DNA of 64,000 nucleotides, taken from Bifidobacterium sp. ESL0732 (GTDB taxonomy: Bacteria; Actinomycetota; Actinomycetes; Actinomycetales; Bifidobacteriaceae). A program made the position numbers and the translations under genes. Shown in pieces: positions 8,546 through 18,365 of this stretch. Location of the stretch: positions 1,798,001 through 1,862,000 of the forward strand of contig NZ_CP113920.1 in NCBI RefSeq assembly GCF_029395535.1. The letters run 5' to 3'. Numbering within the stretch: the first letter of the stretch is position 1; every line of letters starts with the position of its first letter. The notes under the pieces were generated by a model, which saw only the letters and a program-made list of their open reading frames with translations, did not search any database and was not told the DNA's origin.

Positions 8546-9679
8546 ATGACCACAGATAATCGCAGCACGTTGTTTTCGCCGTTGACTCTTTCCACGCCAG
8601 ACGGGACGGGCCTCACCTTACGCAACCGCACCATCCTCTCCCCCATGTGCCAATATGCCGTCAATCGGCAAGACGGGGTCGCCACCGACTGGCACTTGCA
8701 GCATTACGGAGCGATTGCCGCCGGCGGTTTCGGGATGCTCACCATCGAGTCAACCGGGGTGAACCCCGTTGGTCGGATTTCGCCGTACGATCTTGGGATG
8801 TATAGCGACGAACAGGAGTCCGCGCATCGGCATCTGGTCTCCTTCATCCACTCTCAGGGCGCCGCTGCTGCGGTTCAACTCAACCATGCAGGAGGTCGCG
8901 CCTCGGGAAAGCCTTGGCTTCCGGGAATTCACGGCGGTTCCGCCCCTCTTGAAGAGGGCGGGTGGCAAACGGTGGGGATGACCGACCAATCCATCGCCGA
9001 AGGCTACCGGCCGACGACGAAACTAGACAAAGCTGGAATCGCGCAAATCGTCTCGGACTTTGCTGTAGCAGCGCGTCGGGCCGATGCCGCCGGCTACGAT
9101 GCCATCCAAATCCATGCCGCACATGGCTATCTGCTGCATCAGGCGTTTTCGCCTTTGATCAACACGCGAACCGACGAATACGGCGGCAGCTTCGAAAACC
9201 GTTCGCGGCTGATCTGCGAGGTCGTCGATGCCATCCGTGCCGTGTGGCCGGGCTCGAAGCCGCTCGGTATCCGCATTTCCGCCACCGACTGGGTCAAGGG
9301 CGGACTTGATATCGAGACCACCGCACGCCTGATGCGCGAACTGGTCAAACACCACGGCATCAACTGGGTCGACGTGTCCTCCGGCGGACTAGTCAATACC
9401 CCGCTGCAACCTTCCGGCCCCGGCTTCCACGCCGTCCTCGGCGCACAAATGAAGCAGGCGCTTGCCGACACGGATGCGGTCGTCAGCGTCGTCGGCGGCA
9501 TTTCCAGCCCTGAGCAGGCCGAAACGATGCTGCGCACCCATCAGGTCGACGCCGTCTCCATCGGCCGCGCCGCGATGCGCAACCCGCACTGGCCCGCCAT
9601 GGCCGCTGCACGTCTCGGCGTCCCGCGTGAAGACATTCCTGCCGCCGCGCAATATTGGCGCGCAGAGTGGAACAGCTAA
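8546..9679 (+). CDS. NADH:flavin oxidoreductase, Old Yellow Enzyme (YqjM-like)
   Basis: The 377-residue FMN enzyme reduces activated C=C bonds or similar electrophiles using NAD(P)H. Visible OYE marks are SPMCQYAV (the YqjM-class regulatory Cys) near residue 37, the substrate-anion histidine region VQLNHAGGRAS near residue 110, HAAHGYLLHQAFSP near residue 190, and the FMN phosphate-binding VVGGISSPEQ near residue 315. The ATG at 8546 is preferred to the TTG at 8543 because AGGAG ends about 6 bases before it. It is divergent from tetR and ends ahead of a strong bidirectional terminator. A detoxification or redox-balancing role is likely; the substrate is unknown. Confidence 0.93.
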   Translation: MTTDNRSTLFSPLTLSTPDGTGLTLRNRTILSPMCQYAVNRQDGVATDWHLQHYGAIAAGGFGMLTIESTGVNPVGRISPYDLGMYSDEQESAHRHLVSFIHSQGAAAAVQLNHAGGRASGKPWLPGIHGGSAPLEEGGWQTVGMTDQSIAEGYRPTTKLDKAGIAQIVSDFAVAARRADAAGYDAIQIHAAHGYLLHQAFSPLINTRTDEYGGSFENRSRLICEVVDAIRAVWPGSKPLGIRISATDWVKGGLDIETTARLMRELVKHHGINWVDVSSGGLVNTPLQPSGPGFHAVLGAQMKQALADTDAVVSVVGGISSPEQAETMLRTHQVDAVSIGRAAMRNPHWPAMAAARLGVPREDIPAAAQYWRAEWNS

Positions 9680-9762
9680 TTTTCGCGACAAACATCTGAG
9701 CGTCTGCTATTCGTCTCAGATAGGGCTTTATAAAATGATAATTGAACCGCAGTTCCGATAAC

Positions 9763-9804
9763 AAAAGCTGGGCGATACCCACGAGGAGGTATCGCCCAGC
9801 TTTT
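9763..9804. terminator. Bidirectional terminator between OYE and activase genes
   Basis: A perfect 17-bp stem (9763-9779 with 9788-9804) around an 8-base loop has A4 at its left foot and T4 at its right foot, so it can end transcripts from both convergent genes. Confidence 0.9.
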
Positions 9805-9875
9805 ATATATCTTGTAGCTTCTGTCAGCTACTACCGGTACCGATATGCCAACTGCCAATACCGATAAACTGCCAC

Positions 9876-12800
9876 TCAGTCGGCCTTGGCCAGCTTCTGG
9901 TCGGCCTTCTTCGCGGCGGCGATCATCAGCTTGATCCGGTTCAACTGATTGGCAGCCGAGGCGCCGGGGTCGTAGTCGATCGAAACGATATTGGCCTCAG
10001 GGTGCAGGCGACGAATCTTGCCGAACATGCCGCGCCCTGTGACGTGGTTGGGCAGGCAGGCGAACGGCTGGGCGCACACGACGTTCGGGCAGCCGGACTT
10101 GATGAGTTCCAGAATTTCGCCGGTCAACAGCCATCCTTCACCGGCCTGCACACCAATCGAGGTGACCGTGGAGGCCATCTTGACCAGCTCCGGCATCGGG
10201 GTGTCCTGGCTGAACTTGCCATGAGAAAGATCGATGGCGCGGCGCACCGGATTCAGAATCCGATCAAGCCCCCAGCGCATCAGCGCGTAGAGCTTCTTGT
10301 TGCCGCCCATGCCGGTGTTCTTCTCGTTCCAGTCGGTGATGTAGGGGCGCGTGGTCATGAACTCCATGATGCCGGGGACCACGGCCTCGCAACCCTGTTC
10401 CTCGATCTGATCGACCAGATGGTTGTTGGCATCGGGATGGTACTTCACGAGAATCTCGCCGACCACGCCGACGCGCGGCTTGCGCGGGATGTTGCGCAGC
10501 GGCAGAGCGTCGAAGCTCTTGACGATCTCGTTCAACAGCGTCTGATACGGCAGATAGCCCTTGCCGATCTTCCGCTTGGCGGTCGCCGAATGGCCGTGGT
10601 GCTCGATGGTCTCGCGCACGATCTTGTCCCACATCTCGTAGAGCTTGTTGGCGCTGCCCTTGACCTTCTCATACGGCCGCACGCGGTAATGGCACTTCAT
10701 CAACAGGTCGCCGATCACCAAGGCCTTGACCGCGCGCCACAGCAGCGTCGGTGTCGCCGTGAAACCGGGGTTGTCCTCGATACCCTGCGTGGACAACGCG
10801 ATAACCGGCACCTGCGGGTAACCGGCGTCGACCAAAGCTTTACGAATCAGGCCATAATAGTTCGTGGCACGGCACATGCCGCCGGTCTGGGTGATGGCGA
10901 GGCAGACCTTGTCGGGGTCATACTTGCCCTTGATGATCGAGTCGACGAGCTGCCCCACGACCATGATGGCTGGGTAGCAGGCGTCGTTGTTGACATACTT
11001 GAGGCCGGTCTCCACATCCTGCTGGTCGGCCATCTTCAAGACATCAAAGTTGTAGCCGCCGGAACGAATCACGGACTCGACCAGGCTCATATGCACCGGG
11101 CTCATCTGCGGGGCGACGATGGTGTAGTCGCGGCGCATGGTCTTCTGGAAGCGGACTTTGTGAGCGTAGGCGGAAATCGTACCCTTGCTACGCTTCTTGT
11201 CCTTGCCATCGGCGGACTTGTCGGCGCTCGAAGCGACGCTTGCCTCGCCGGCTTTCGCGCTGCCTGCGGCGGCACTCTTGCCATTGGCCCGGCGAGAGGC
11301 CTCTTTCATCGACTCGGTGAGCTTCGGGTTCGCCTTCATGACGCTGTCGAGCAAGACCTGACGGCCTGCGGTCGGAGCCTTGGAACCGGTCTTGCGGAAC
11401 TCGCCCTGCTTGTCGGCAGGAACGTCTGCGTTATCGGAATCTTCGACGGAATCAGCGGACTCAGCCAAATTCTCAGCAGCCGAAGCATCGGCATTCTGCT
11501 TGGCACTTTCAGCGGCGTCAACAGCAGCCTGCGCGGCGGCCAATTGTGCCTTGGCATCTTCAAGCTTGCTTTCGGCGTCCTTCAGTTCAGCTTCACGCTT
11601 GGCAGCGGCCTCTTGACGAGCCTTGACTTCTTCAGCGGCGTTCTTGGCCTCATCCTGCACGGAAACCTTTGTGGATTCCATGGTATCTCCCTTGCCTGCG
11701 ACGCTGACCGCAGACTTCGCTTCAAGCTTCGCCATATCCGCAGCCTTCTTGAGTTTCGCTTTGTTGTTCTCGCGCTCTTCGATGGCCGCCTTGAGCGAGC
11801 GCAGACGAATCTTCGCCGCACCGAGGTTGCTAACCTCGTCGATCTTGAGCAACGTGTAAACATCGGCCTTGTCGGCGAGGATCTCGCTGACCTGGTCGGT
11901 GGTGATGGCGTCGATGCCGCATCCGAAGGAGTTGAGCTGCACAAGCTCAAGCCCCGGGTAGGAAGCGACGAAATTGGCCGCGGCGTAAAGCCTGGAATGA
12001 TAGGCCCACTGGTTGGCCACGCGCAGAGGCATATTGATAACCTTGCGATCGCCGACCTCACGGAACCCACCCTCGTCCTTGGCACGCGGGTCCTTTTCGC
12101 CCTCGTCAAGATAGTCACTCAAGTGCAGGTTCTGGCCCGGCTGCAGCTCGCAGATGGAATCCTCCGAAAGCACCACCATGCCCAGCGAGCAGATGGTTTC
12201 GGGGATGCCGTGGTTGATTTCGGGGTCGATGTGGTAGGGACGGCCGGCCAGGACGATGCCGCGGCAATTGTGTTCCTTCATATAGGCAAGCGCGCGCAGA
12301 CCTTCCTCTTGCACGTCGTGCTTGAAGATCTTGTCTTCGGCGTACGCGGCCTTGACGGCCTTCTCGGCTTCCTCGCGCGTGACGTTGGTCCAGGCGAACT
12401 CCTCGACGATGCGGTCGACCATCAGCTCATGGTCGGCGAGGTTGAAGTAGGGGCGCATGTAGCGGATGCCGGGCTCGCGCAGCTCGGCCATGTTCGCCTC
12501 GATGACGACCGGATAGTTGGCGACGATCGGGCAGTTGTAATGGTTGTCGGTATCACCTTCGACCAGGTTCTCCTCGTAGGAGACGCACGGATAGAAGATG
12601 GTCTTGACGCCACGGTCCAGCAGCCACTTGATGTGGCCGTGCACCATCTTGGCCGGGTAGCAGATGTTCTCCGAGGCGATGGATTCGATGCCGGACTGGA
12701 AGAGCTCGTGGCTGGAGCGGCCGGAGAGACGGACCTTGAAGCCGAGGTTGGTCAAAAGGGTGAACCAGAAGGGATAGTTCTCGTACATGTTGAGCGCGCG

Positions 12801-14936
12801 TGGGATGCCGATTTCGCCGCGGTAGGCCTTCTTGTCGGTGAGCCTGCGGTAGGCGAAGACGCGCTTGTACTTGTAATCGTAAAGATTCGGCCGGTCGCTG
12901 CGTTCTGCCTTGGCGTCGGCGCCGCGCTCACAGCGGTTGCCGGTGACGTAACGGGAACCGTCCTGGAAAGTGGTGATGGTGAGCTTGCAACGGTTCTGGC
13001 AGCGCTTGCACACGTCACGCTCGGAGGTCATCGACAGATGGTCGAGCTCGTCACCTTCGACAATGGCGGATTTGGTGTGTTCCGCGCTCTCATCGAGTTC
13101 ATGGGCATCCTCATAATGCATACGGGCGGTCAGCGCCGCGCCGAACGCGCCCATCAGACCGGCGATATTGGGCCTCGTGACTTCCTTACCCGTAAGCAGC
13201 TCGAAGGCGCGCAGCACCGCGTCGTTGAGGAACGTACCGCCCTGCACCTCGATGGTGTCGCCAAGCTGGCCCGAATCGCGCAGCTTGATGACCTTGTAAA
13301 GCGCGTTGCGTACCACGGAGTAGCACAGGCCCGCCGCGATGTTTTCGACGGTGGCGCCTTCCTTTTGCGCCTGCTTGACCGATGAGTTCATGAACACGGT
13401 GCAGCGCGAACCCAGGTCGACCGGATGGTCAGAATTCAGCGCGGCCTGAGTGAATTCCTCGATGGTCAGACCCATGGAATACGCGAAGGTCTGCAAGAAC
13501 GAACCGCAGCCCGACGAGCAGGCCTCATTGACGGAAATGGAATCAATCACGCCGTCGGCGATGGCCAGATACTTCATATCCTGTCCGCCGATGTCAATGA
13601 CGGCGGTGACGCCCGGGCTCACCATTTCGGCGCCACGATAGTGCGCCATGGTCTCCACCACACCCTCGTCCAGATGCAGACCAGTGGTGATCAGCCCTTC
13701 GCCGTATCCGGTGGCGCAGCTGCGCGCAATCCACGCCTCGGCCGGCAATTCGTTCTCGATCTTGCGCACGATTTCGACGGCCGCATCGAGCGGGCTTCCG
13801 TCGTTGGTGCCGTATGACGACCATACGATCTCACGGTCGTCGTTAATCAGCGTCGCCTTGATGGTGGTCGAGCCAGCGTCAATACCGAGGAAATGCGGGC
13901 CTTTCGCACCTTCGAGCGTACCGACCTTGACTTGTTCTTTATGATGGCGCTCGTTGAACTTGCGGCGGTCCTCCTCGGTCGGGAACAGCGGCGGCATCGT
14001 CGCGGTGTCGACCGGTTTGTTCTTCAAGGCTTCAAGGTCGTCGATGATCTCCTGGCAGCTGCGGGGCTCGAAATGCTGGCCGACATCGAGCTCGTTGTCG
14101 TCGCCGCACATCAGTGCGGAACCATAAGCTACATAAAGGTGGGCGTTCTCGGGAACGATGAACCTGTCGACCTTACCCTCAAGGGCACGTGCGAAGGCCT
14201 CACGCAGCTCGGAAAGGAAGAACAACGGCCCGCCGAGGAAGACCACGTTGCCATGGATCGGACGGCCGGAGGCGAGGCCTGCGATGGTCTGCGTGGCCAC
14301 TGCGGTGAAGATGGAGGCGGCGAGGTCGGGCTTGTCCGCACCGTCGTTAATCAGCGGCTGCAGGTCGGATTTGGCGAACACGCCACAACGCGAGGCAATT
14401 GGGTAAAGCAGCTTGTAATTCTTGGCCATATCGTTCAGACCGGAAGCATCGGTATCGAGCAACGTCGCCATCTGGTCGATGAACGCACCGGTACCCCCAG
14501 CGCAAGAACCGTTCATACGCTGCTCGGGAGTAGGCTTCAGGTACGTAATCTTCGCGTCTTCGCCACCGAGCTCGATAATGACGTCGGCTTCGGGATAGAC
14601 CTGATCGATGGCCTTGGTTTCGGCGATGACCTCCTGGACGAACGGAACGTTCATATCGTCGGCCAAGCCCAAGCCGCCGGAACCGGTAATCGCAAGGTTG
14701 ATCGGCTGTGAGCCGCGACCCTCTTCCTCAAGCTGTTTCTTGATGTCACGCAGCAACCCTGCCACCGTAGCGCGCACATTGGCGTTATGACGCCGGTAAT
14801 CCGCGAACAGCACATCCTTCAAGTCGCTGCTTTTGTCGAGAACGACGGCCTTGACCGTAGTTGAACCGATATCGAGCCCGACCCGCAGGGGCGTAACCTC
14901 ATGCTCCGTTGTCTTGGTTTCCATCACGTCAGCCAT
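9876..14936 (-). CDS. Giant acyl-CoA dehydratase activase (BadF/BcrA + DUF2229 + HgdB-like)
   Basis: The 1686-residue protein contains two ASKHA ATPase domains of the BadF/BadG/BcrA/BcrD type: residues about 17-290 (VGLDIGSTTVKAVVLDKS, SCAGGTGAFIDQMA) and about 345-615 (LGIDAGSTTIKATLINDD, ACSSGCGSFLQTF). A cysteine cluster CKRCQNRCKL near 680 is followed by a DUF2229 domain, an Ala/Glu/Lys-rich coiled coil or disordered linker (about 1080-1270), and a C-terminal 2-hydroxyglutaryl-CoA-dehydratase-like domain. Family activases use ATP and an iron-sulphur cluster to drive a radical dehydratase. No dehydratase gene is nearby, so this fused form may be self-contained or have another role. AAGGA lies 7 bases before the ATG. 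An 18-bp inverted repeat sits just upstream. Confidence 0.85.
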   Translation of the reverse strand: MADVMETKTTEHEVTPLRVGLDIGSTTVKAVVLDKSSDLKDVLFADYRRHNANVRATVAGLLRDIKKQLEEEGRGSQPINLAITGSGGLGLADDMNVPFVQEVIAETKAIDQVYPEADVIIELGGEDAKITYLKPTPEQRMNGSCAGGTGAFIDQMATLLDTDASGLNDMAKNYKLLYPIASRCGVFAKSDLQPLINDGADKPDLAASIFTAVATQTIAGLASGRPIHGNVVFLGGPLFFLSELREAFARALEGKVDRFIVPENAHLYVAYGSALMCGDDNELDVGQHFEPRSCQEIIDDLEALKNKPVDTATMPPLFPTEEDRRKFNERHHKEQVKVGTLEGAKGPHFLGIDAGSTTIKATLINDDREIVWSSYGTNDGSPLDAAVEIVRKIENELPAEAWIARSCATGYGEGLITTGLHLDEGVVETMAHYRGAEMVSPGVTAVIDIGGQDMKYLAIADGVIDSISVNEACSSGCGSFLQTFAYSMGLTIEEFTQAALNSDHPVDLGSRCTVFMNSSVKQAQKEGATVENIAAGLCYSVVRNALYKVIKLRDSGQLGDTIEVQGGTFLNDAVLRAFELLTGKEVTRPNIAGLMGAFGAALTARMHYEDAHELDESAEHTKSAIVEGDELDHLSMTSERDVCKRCQNRCKLTITTFQDGSRYVTGNRCERGADAKAERSDRPNLYDYKYKRVFAYRRLTDKKAYRGEIGIPRALNMYENYPFWFTLLTNLGFKVRLSGRSSHELFQSGIESIASENICYPAKMVHGHIKWLLDRGVKTIFYPCVSYEENLVEGDTDNHYNCPIVANYPVVIEANMAELREPGIRYMRPYFNLADHELMVDRIVEEFAWTNVTREEAEKAVKAAYAEDKIFKHDVQEEGLRALAYMKEHNCRGIVLAGRPYHIDPEINHGIPETICSLGMVVLSEDSICELQPGQNLHLSDYLDEGEKDPRAKDEGGFREVGDRKVINMPLRVANQWAYHSRLYAAANFVASYPGLELVQLNSFGCGIDAITTDQVSEILADKADVYTLLKIDEVSNLGAAKIRLRSLKAAIEERENNKAKLKKAADMAKLEAKSAVSVAGKGDTMESTKVSVQDEAKNAAEEVKARQEAAAKREAELKDAESKLEDAKAQLAAAQAAVDAAESAKQNADASAAENLAESADSVEDSDNADVPADKQGEFRKTGSKAPTAGRQVLLDSVMKANPKLTESMKEASRRANGKSAAAGSAKAGEASVASSADKSADGKDKKRSKGTISAYAHKVRFQKTMRRDYTIVAPQMSPVHMSLVESVIRSGGYNFDVLKMADQQDVETGLKYVNNDACYPAIMVVGQLVDSIIKGKYDPDKVCLAITQTGGMCRATNYYGLIRKALVDAGYPQVPVIALSTQGIEDNPGFTATPTLLWRAVKALVIGDLLMKCHYRVRPYEKVKGSANKLYEMWDKIVRETIEHHGHSATAKRKIGKGYLPYQTLLNEIVKSFDALPLRNIPRKPRVGVVGEILVKYHPDANNHLVDQIEEQGCEAVVPGIMEFMTTRPYITDWNEKNTGMGGNKKLYALMRWGLDRILNPVRRAIDLSHGKFSQDTPMPELVKMASTVTSIGVQAGEGWLLTGEILELIKSGCPNVVCAQPFACLPNHVTGRGMFGKIRRLHPEANIVSIDYDPGASAANQLNRIKLMIAAAKKADQKLAKAD

Positions 14937-15385
14937 GCCTGAATCCTTACCATTCCCGTAAATTCACCGCGTTTTGCGTAATCCGACACTTAAAACGCTG
15001 TGAATTTACACACATATACATTGCAAGATTAGTCGCCGCACAACCCATTGGGCAGACCCCTCACCATGATTCAGCTTAAAGAGACAACTAGTGTGACCTA
15101 CATCTCTTGACAAACGTAATGATTCATGCAAATCCTCGTTGTCGCATTGCCATACCAACACGCTTCGTCACATTTTAGGCAATCAGCAATCAATCGACTT
15201 GTCTAAGCGACCGCGTTTCTGCATCGCACCATCGCCCATCCTGAAAACTGGTCACCAAGGAATCCCCAGCAACCATTTCACTGCCATAAGCTGGGCAATG
15301 GTTCGGAAATCCAATCATTATCGTCACTCATTCTGATTCCATCAGATAGCGATAGCACTAGAATCCGGCCAAATCCGAGTCTTGG
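14937..15385. other. Gap between surface-protein and activase genes
   Basis: These 449 bases contain the inverted repeat at 14958-15009 and otherwise no supported gene. No clear intrinsic terminator was found for the LRR gene that ends at 15386. Confidence 0.4.
14958..15009. promoter_or_regulatory. 18-bp inverted repeat in the activase leader
   Basis: Arms 14958-14975 and 14992-15009 match at 17 of 18 positions around a 16-base loop; each arm carries GTAAATTCAC or its near complement. It lies 22-73 bases upstream of the activase ATG. It could be an operator or a 5'-leader hairpin controlling this very long gene. Confidence 0.55.
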
Positions 15386-18124
15386 TCAAAGCCAAGATGC
15401 CTGTTTACGTCGTGTCTCTTCGACAATCAATACGGATAGCACGATACCTCCTGCGAGCGCGAACCACGTCATCCATGGATTGTGACCAGTGGAGGGCAAT
15501 CCGGTCAAAGCTCTCTCCCACATGGCATGCAACGTCACGTCGCCGGTCACCGTTGCCGTAGCGAAATCGACTTTGTCTCCCTCGCCACTTGAATCGGTGG
15601 TCCAGCCTATGAAATGGTAGCCGTCACGTTGTGGCGTTCCCGGATCTGGTATCGGTTGGCCAAGCGCGATTTGTTGGGAAGTCTGCGCCGAACCATCATG
15701 CTTATCTACACTCACCATGTATTTGATAACCGTATAGGGCTGAGTGATACGGCCAGAAAATGGTACCGACGCCGTGCCAATAGATAATGTCTTATTGAAA
15801 TCAACGATGGCTGTACCGTTTTCAGCACGTTTTGTCCAAGTCACCTTGCCGGTATCGGCATCAAAATTGCCACCAGCAGGGGTCGAAGCCGATGGAACGA
15901 CATGGTTCCCATCCACTCCGATAGCAGATTCCACACTCACGTTCGGATTCGCCACAACACTTGGGTAAGTAATGGTCTGATTTGAAATATCGGCATTCGT
16001 AAGCGTTGTCAATCCATTGAGAGGCGATATATCGAAAATGTGATTCTTCTCCAAATATAATTCTTGGATATGGGTAAAGTACGTCACCACACCGATATCT
16101 TTAATGTCGTTCTCGCTTGCGTCAAAATGAACAAGAGCGGTCAGCGTTGCTAACTTTGAGATATCGGCCAAATTATTGAGATTAATACTTAGTCTTTTCA
16201 ACCCGGTCATTTCAGAGATTGCAGAAAGATCAGTTATTTTATTGGCCCCCGCATCCAAAGAAGTCAACGATGATATATGTACAAGCGGGCTAAAGTCAGA
16301 AATCTGGTTATGGGCAACGGCCAGAGATACGAGATTGGGAAGACTTGCGGTTCGCAACGGTTCCAACGTCGTAATCGCATTTGAGCCAAGCATAACCTCC
16401 TGCAACTCAACGATTGTTGCGATTGGAGAAATGTCAGAAATCAGTCCATTATCGTTTAGATTCAGGTTTGTAAGTTTTGTCAGCAACTGAAGCCCCTGAA
16501 TCCCCGCAATATTGCTGGCATTAGCTTCCAAATCCGTGATCGACTCTGCATTGGCTTGTGTAAATACGTCGGAAACCCGATGTGACAATCCCAATGTCGC
16601 TGCCACTTTAGCGGCCAAATGCGTGTCTGGAAAACATGCCGTTATCGTATCGATGCCCATGGTGCAGGATTTCGCGGTGCTACTTTCCGACCATTTCACT
16701 CCCCAAAGCGGATATAACGTGAGATTCGAAGTCACGGCAGTTGTGAAATCGTAGGTCTGCATGAGCCCTTTGCCATTGGGTGATGCATCGGCGACAGTTC
16801 CCCACCCCATGAAGCTCAGGCCCGCATTCGATGGTGCTGGTTCGACGGTGGGTCGCAAAGCCTTGTCACTGTCAAATACCGTCTGCACCGGTGACATCGT
16901 TGTACCATCTTGCCCCACGAACGACACGGTATAGGAGTCCAGCTCATAGGGCTGGACGACAGTTCCATGGAACGGAGTGGTCTTGCCGCTCGAACCAATC
17001 GCCGGCTCACTGAACTGCACAGAAACCTGATGCGGTTGGCCAGGTGGCACTGCTGCCCACGAAGCTGTGCCCCCGTTCATCGTGACCCCGGTCGACGGCT
17101 GCGGCCCAGACAATGCTAGAAGCGAGTTGTTACCGCCCTTGAGCTTGCCTGCGACATTAACCGACAACGGCTGCCCGACTTTGGTGCGCACCGACGGTGC
17201 AACAATAGTTTGCGGCGACATAGGATCGGGAAACGATGTTGTACCTTGGAAGGTAAGATTCGGGAGCGATGCAATCACCGACATATCGGCTATTCGGTTA
17301 TTACCCAGATACAGTTCTCGCAGGTTCGTCAGAGTATTCAATTTACTGACATCGTTCAACTGATTACCGGTCAAATCTACCTGCCAAAGTCCGGCAGATG
17401 AACCAAGTGCTCCAAGATGCGCATTATCGCCTAATTTGTTCCCGTATAACGCAAGATATTTTAGCGTTGTAACATATTTTAATCCATCAACATTCGTTAG
17501 TTGGTTTCCTCCAAGACTTAAAGACTGCAAACTATGCCAATTCTGCATGCTGTTCACAGAAAGATCCGGAAGTTCCGCGATATTGTTATAGGATGCATTA
17601 AGGCTCGTCATCATTGTCAAGCACTCCGTACCATCGAGATATTGGACATTTCTATGGGATAGATCCAGAGAAGTAATACTCAGCGACATCTCATATGTAA
17701 ATGAATCTGAGACCTGCTTACCCAGCATTTCGGCGACGGTTTTCGCCACTACCGGATCGCGGAAGAACACTTTGAAGGAATTGCCCCAAATCGTACCGTG
17801 CCACGCATATGTTCCCACAGCCATGCCCTGCGAATCAGCAGGGTCAACCTTCTGCCCTGCGGTTTCCCCATGATGATAACCATCCGGCAGAGCCGACTGA
17901 GTCTGCTGTGATGCAAAGTTCACTCTACCTTGTCTGATTCGCTTGTCGACTGCAAAGGAAACCGGATTATTCGGCTTTCTGGGACTGACAATCGAAGCAG
18001 ATGACAGACGCTCATTCCCATGTACTTGACGGGAAGATAGAGTCAATGCAGAAGCAGGCGAATTAGCCAGCATCAGCGACAACGCCGATATAAGCGCAGC
18101 AACACCCCTGACCAACAAGCGCAC
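15386..18124 (-). CDS. LPXTG-anchored leucine-rich-repeat surface protein
   Basis: From the GTG at 18124 the product is 912 residues. This start is preferred because GGAGGA lies 5 bases before it and because it gives an exact signal peptide (MRLLVRGVAALISALSLMLA, cleavage after ASA). Two blocks of internalin-type 22-residue LRRs (about 130-285 and 490-710) each precede an Ig-like stretch and an InlB B-type repeat (GLSFMGWG near 435; DGYHFIGWT near 840). The C-terminus has LPSTG at 876-880, a hydrophobic segment and a positive tail, so sortase links it to the wall. It probably binds host or neighbour-cell ligands. Base composition is more AT-rich than flanking genes, which suggests transfer. 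Confidence 0.9.
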   Translation of the reverse strand: MRLLVRGVAALISALSLMLANSPASALTLSSRQVHGNERLSSASIVSPRKPNNPVSFAVDKRIRQGRVNFASQQTQSALPDGYHHGETAGQKVDPADSQGMAVGTYAWHGTIWGNSFKVFFRDPVVAKTVAEMLGKQVSDSFTYEMSLSITSLDLSHRNVQYLDGTECLTMMTSLNASYNNIAELPDLSVNSMQNWHSLQSLSLGGNQLTNVDGLKYVTTLKYLALYGNKLGDNAHLGALGSSAGLWQVDLTGNQLNDVSKLNTLTNLRELYLGNNRIADMSVIASLPNLTFQGTTSFPDPMSPQTIVAPSVRTKVGQPLSVNVAGKLKGGNNSLLALSGPQPSTGVTMNGGTASWAAVPPGQPHQVSVQFSEPAIGSSGKTTPFHGTVVQPYELDSYTVSFVGQDGTTMSPVQTVFDSDKALRPTVEPAPSNAGLSFMGWGTVADASPNGKGLMQTYDFTTAVTSNLTLYPLWGVKWSESSTAKSCTMGIDTITACFPDTHLAAKVAATLGLSHRVSDVFTQANAESITDLEANASNIAGIQGLQLLTKLTNLNLNDNGLISDISPIATIVELQEVMLGSNAITTLEPLRTASLPNLVSLAVAHNQISDFSPLVHISSLTSLDAGANKITDLSAISEMTGLKRLSINLNNLADISKLATLTALVHFDASENDIKDIGVVTYFTHIQELYLEKNHIFDISPLNGLTTLTNADISNQTITYPSVVANPNVSVESAIGVDGNHVVPSASTPAGGNFDADTGKVTWTKRAENGTAIVDFNKTLSIGTASVPFSGRITQPYTVIKYMVSVDKHDGSAQTSQQIALGQPIPDPGTPQRDGYHFIGWTTDSSGEGDKVDFATATVTGDVTLHAMWERALTGLPSTGHNPWMTWFALAGGIVLSVLIVEETRRKQASWL

Positions 18125-18365
18125 GACTTCCTCCATCATTAGAATGGAAACCATTTCTGTAATTCAGTTTACCTAATGCGCTGAATATTTTTAAACTATG
18201 ATTACGGCGACCGCGTCATTGCCATTTATCACAATCAGTCACATTCAGACCGACCACAATCCCGTTCGACAGCTGTGCCCAAAAGATTCACAGAATATGA
18301 GCATGCCAATATTGTCTACTGCCTATTGTCCACCCTCAACTCAGCCACCACTCTTGTGCGTTTTC

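Noticed and set aside
10002..13385. Long open frame of more than 1100 codons on the plus strand
   Set aside because: It lies entirely antisense to the well-supported activase gene, has low-complexity composition, no ribosome site and no recognisable domain. It is a codon-bias mirror of the real gene. The same holds for the open plus-strand frames at 4121-5788 and 55204-56778.
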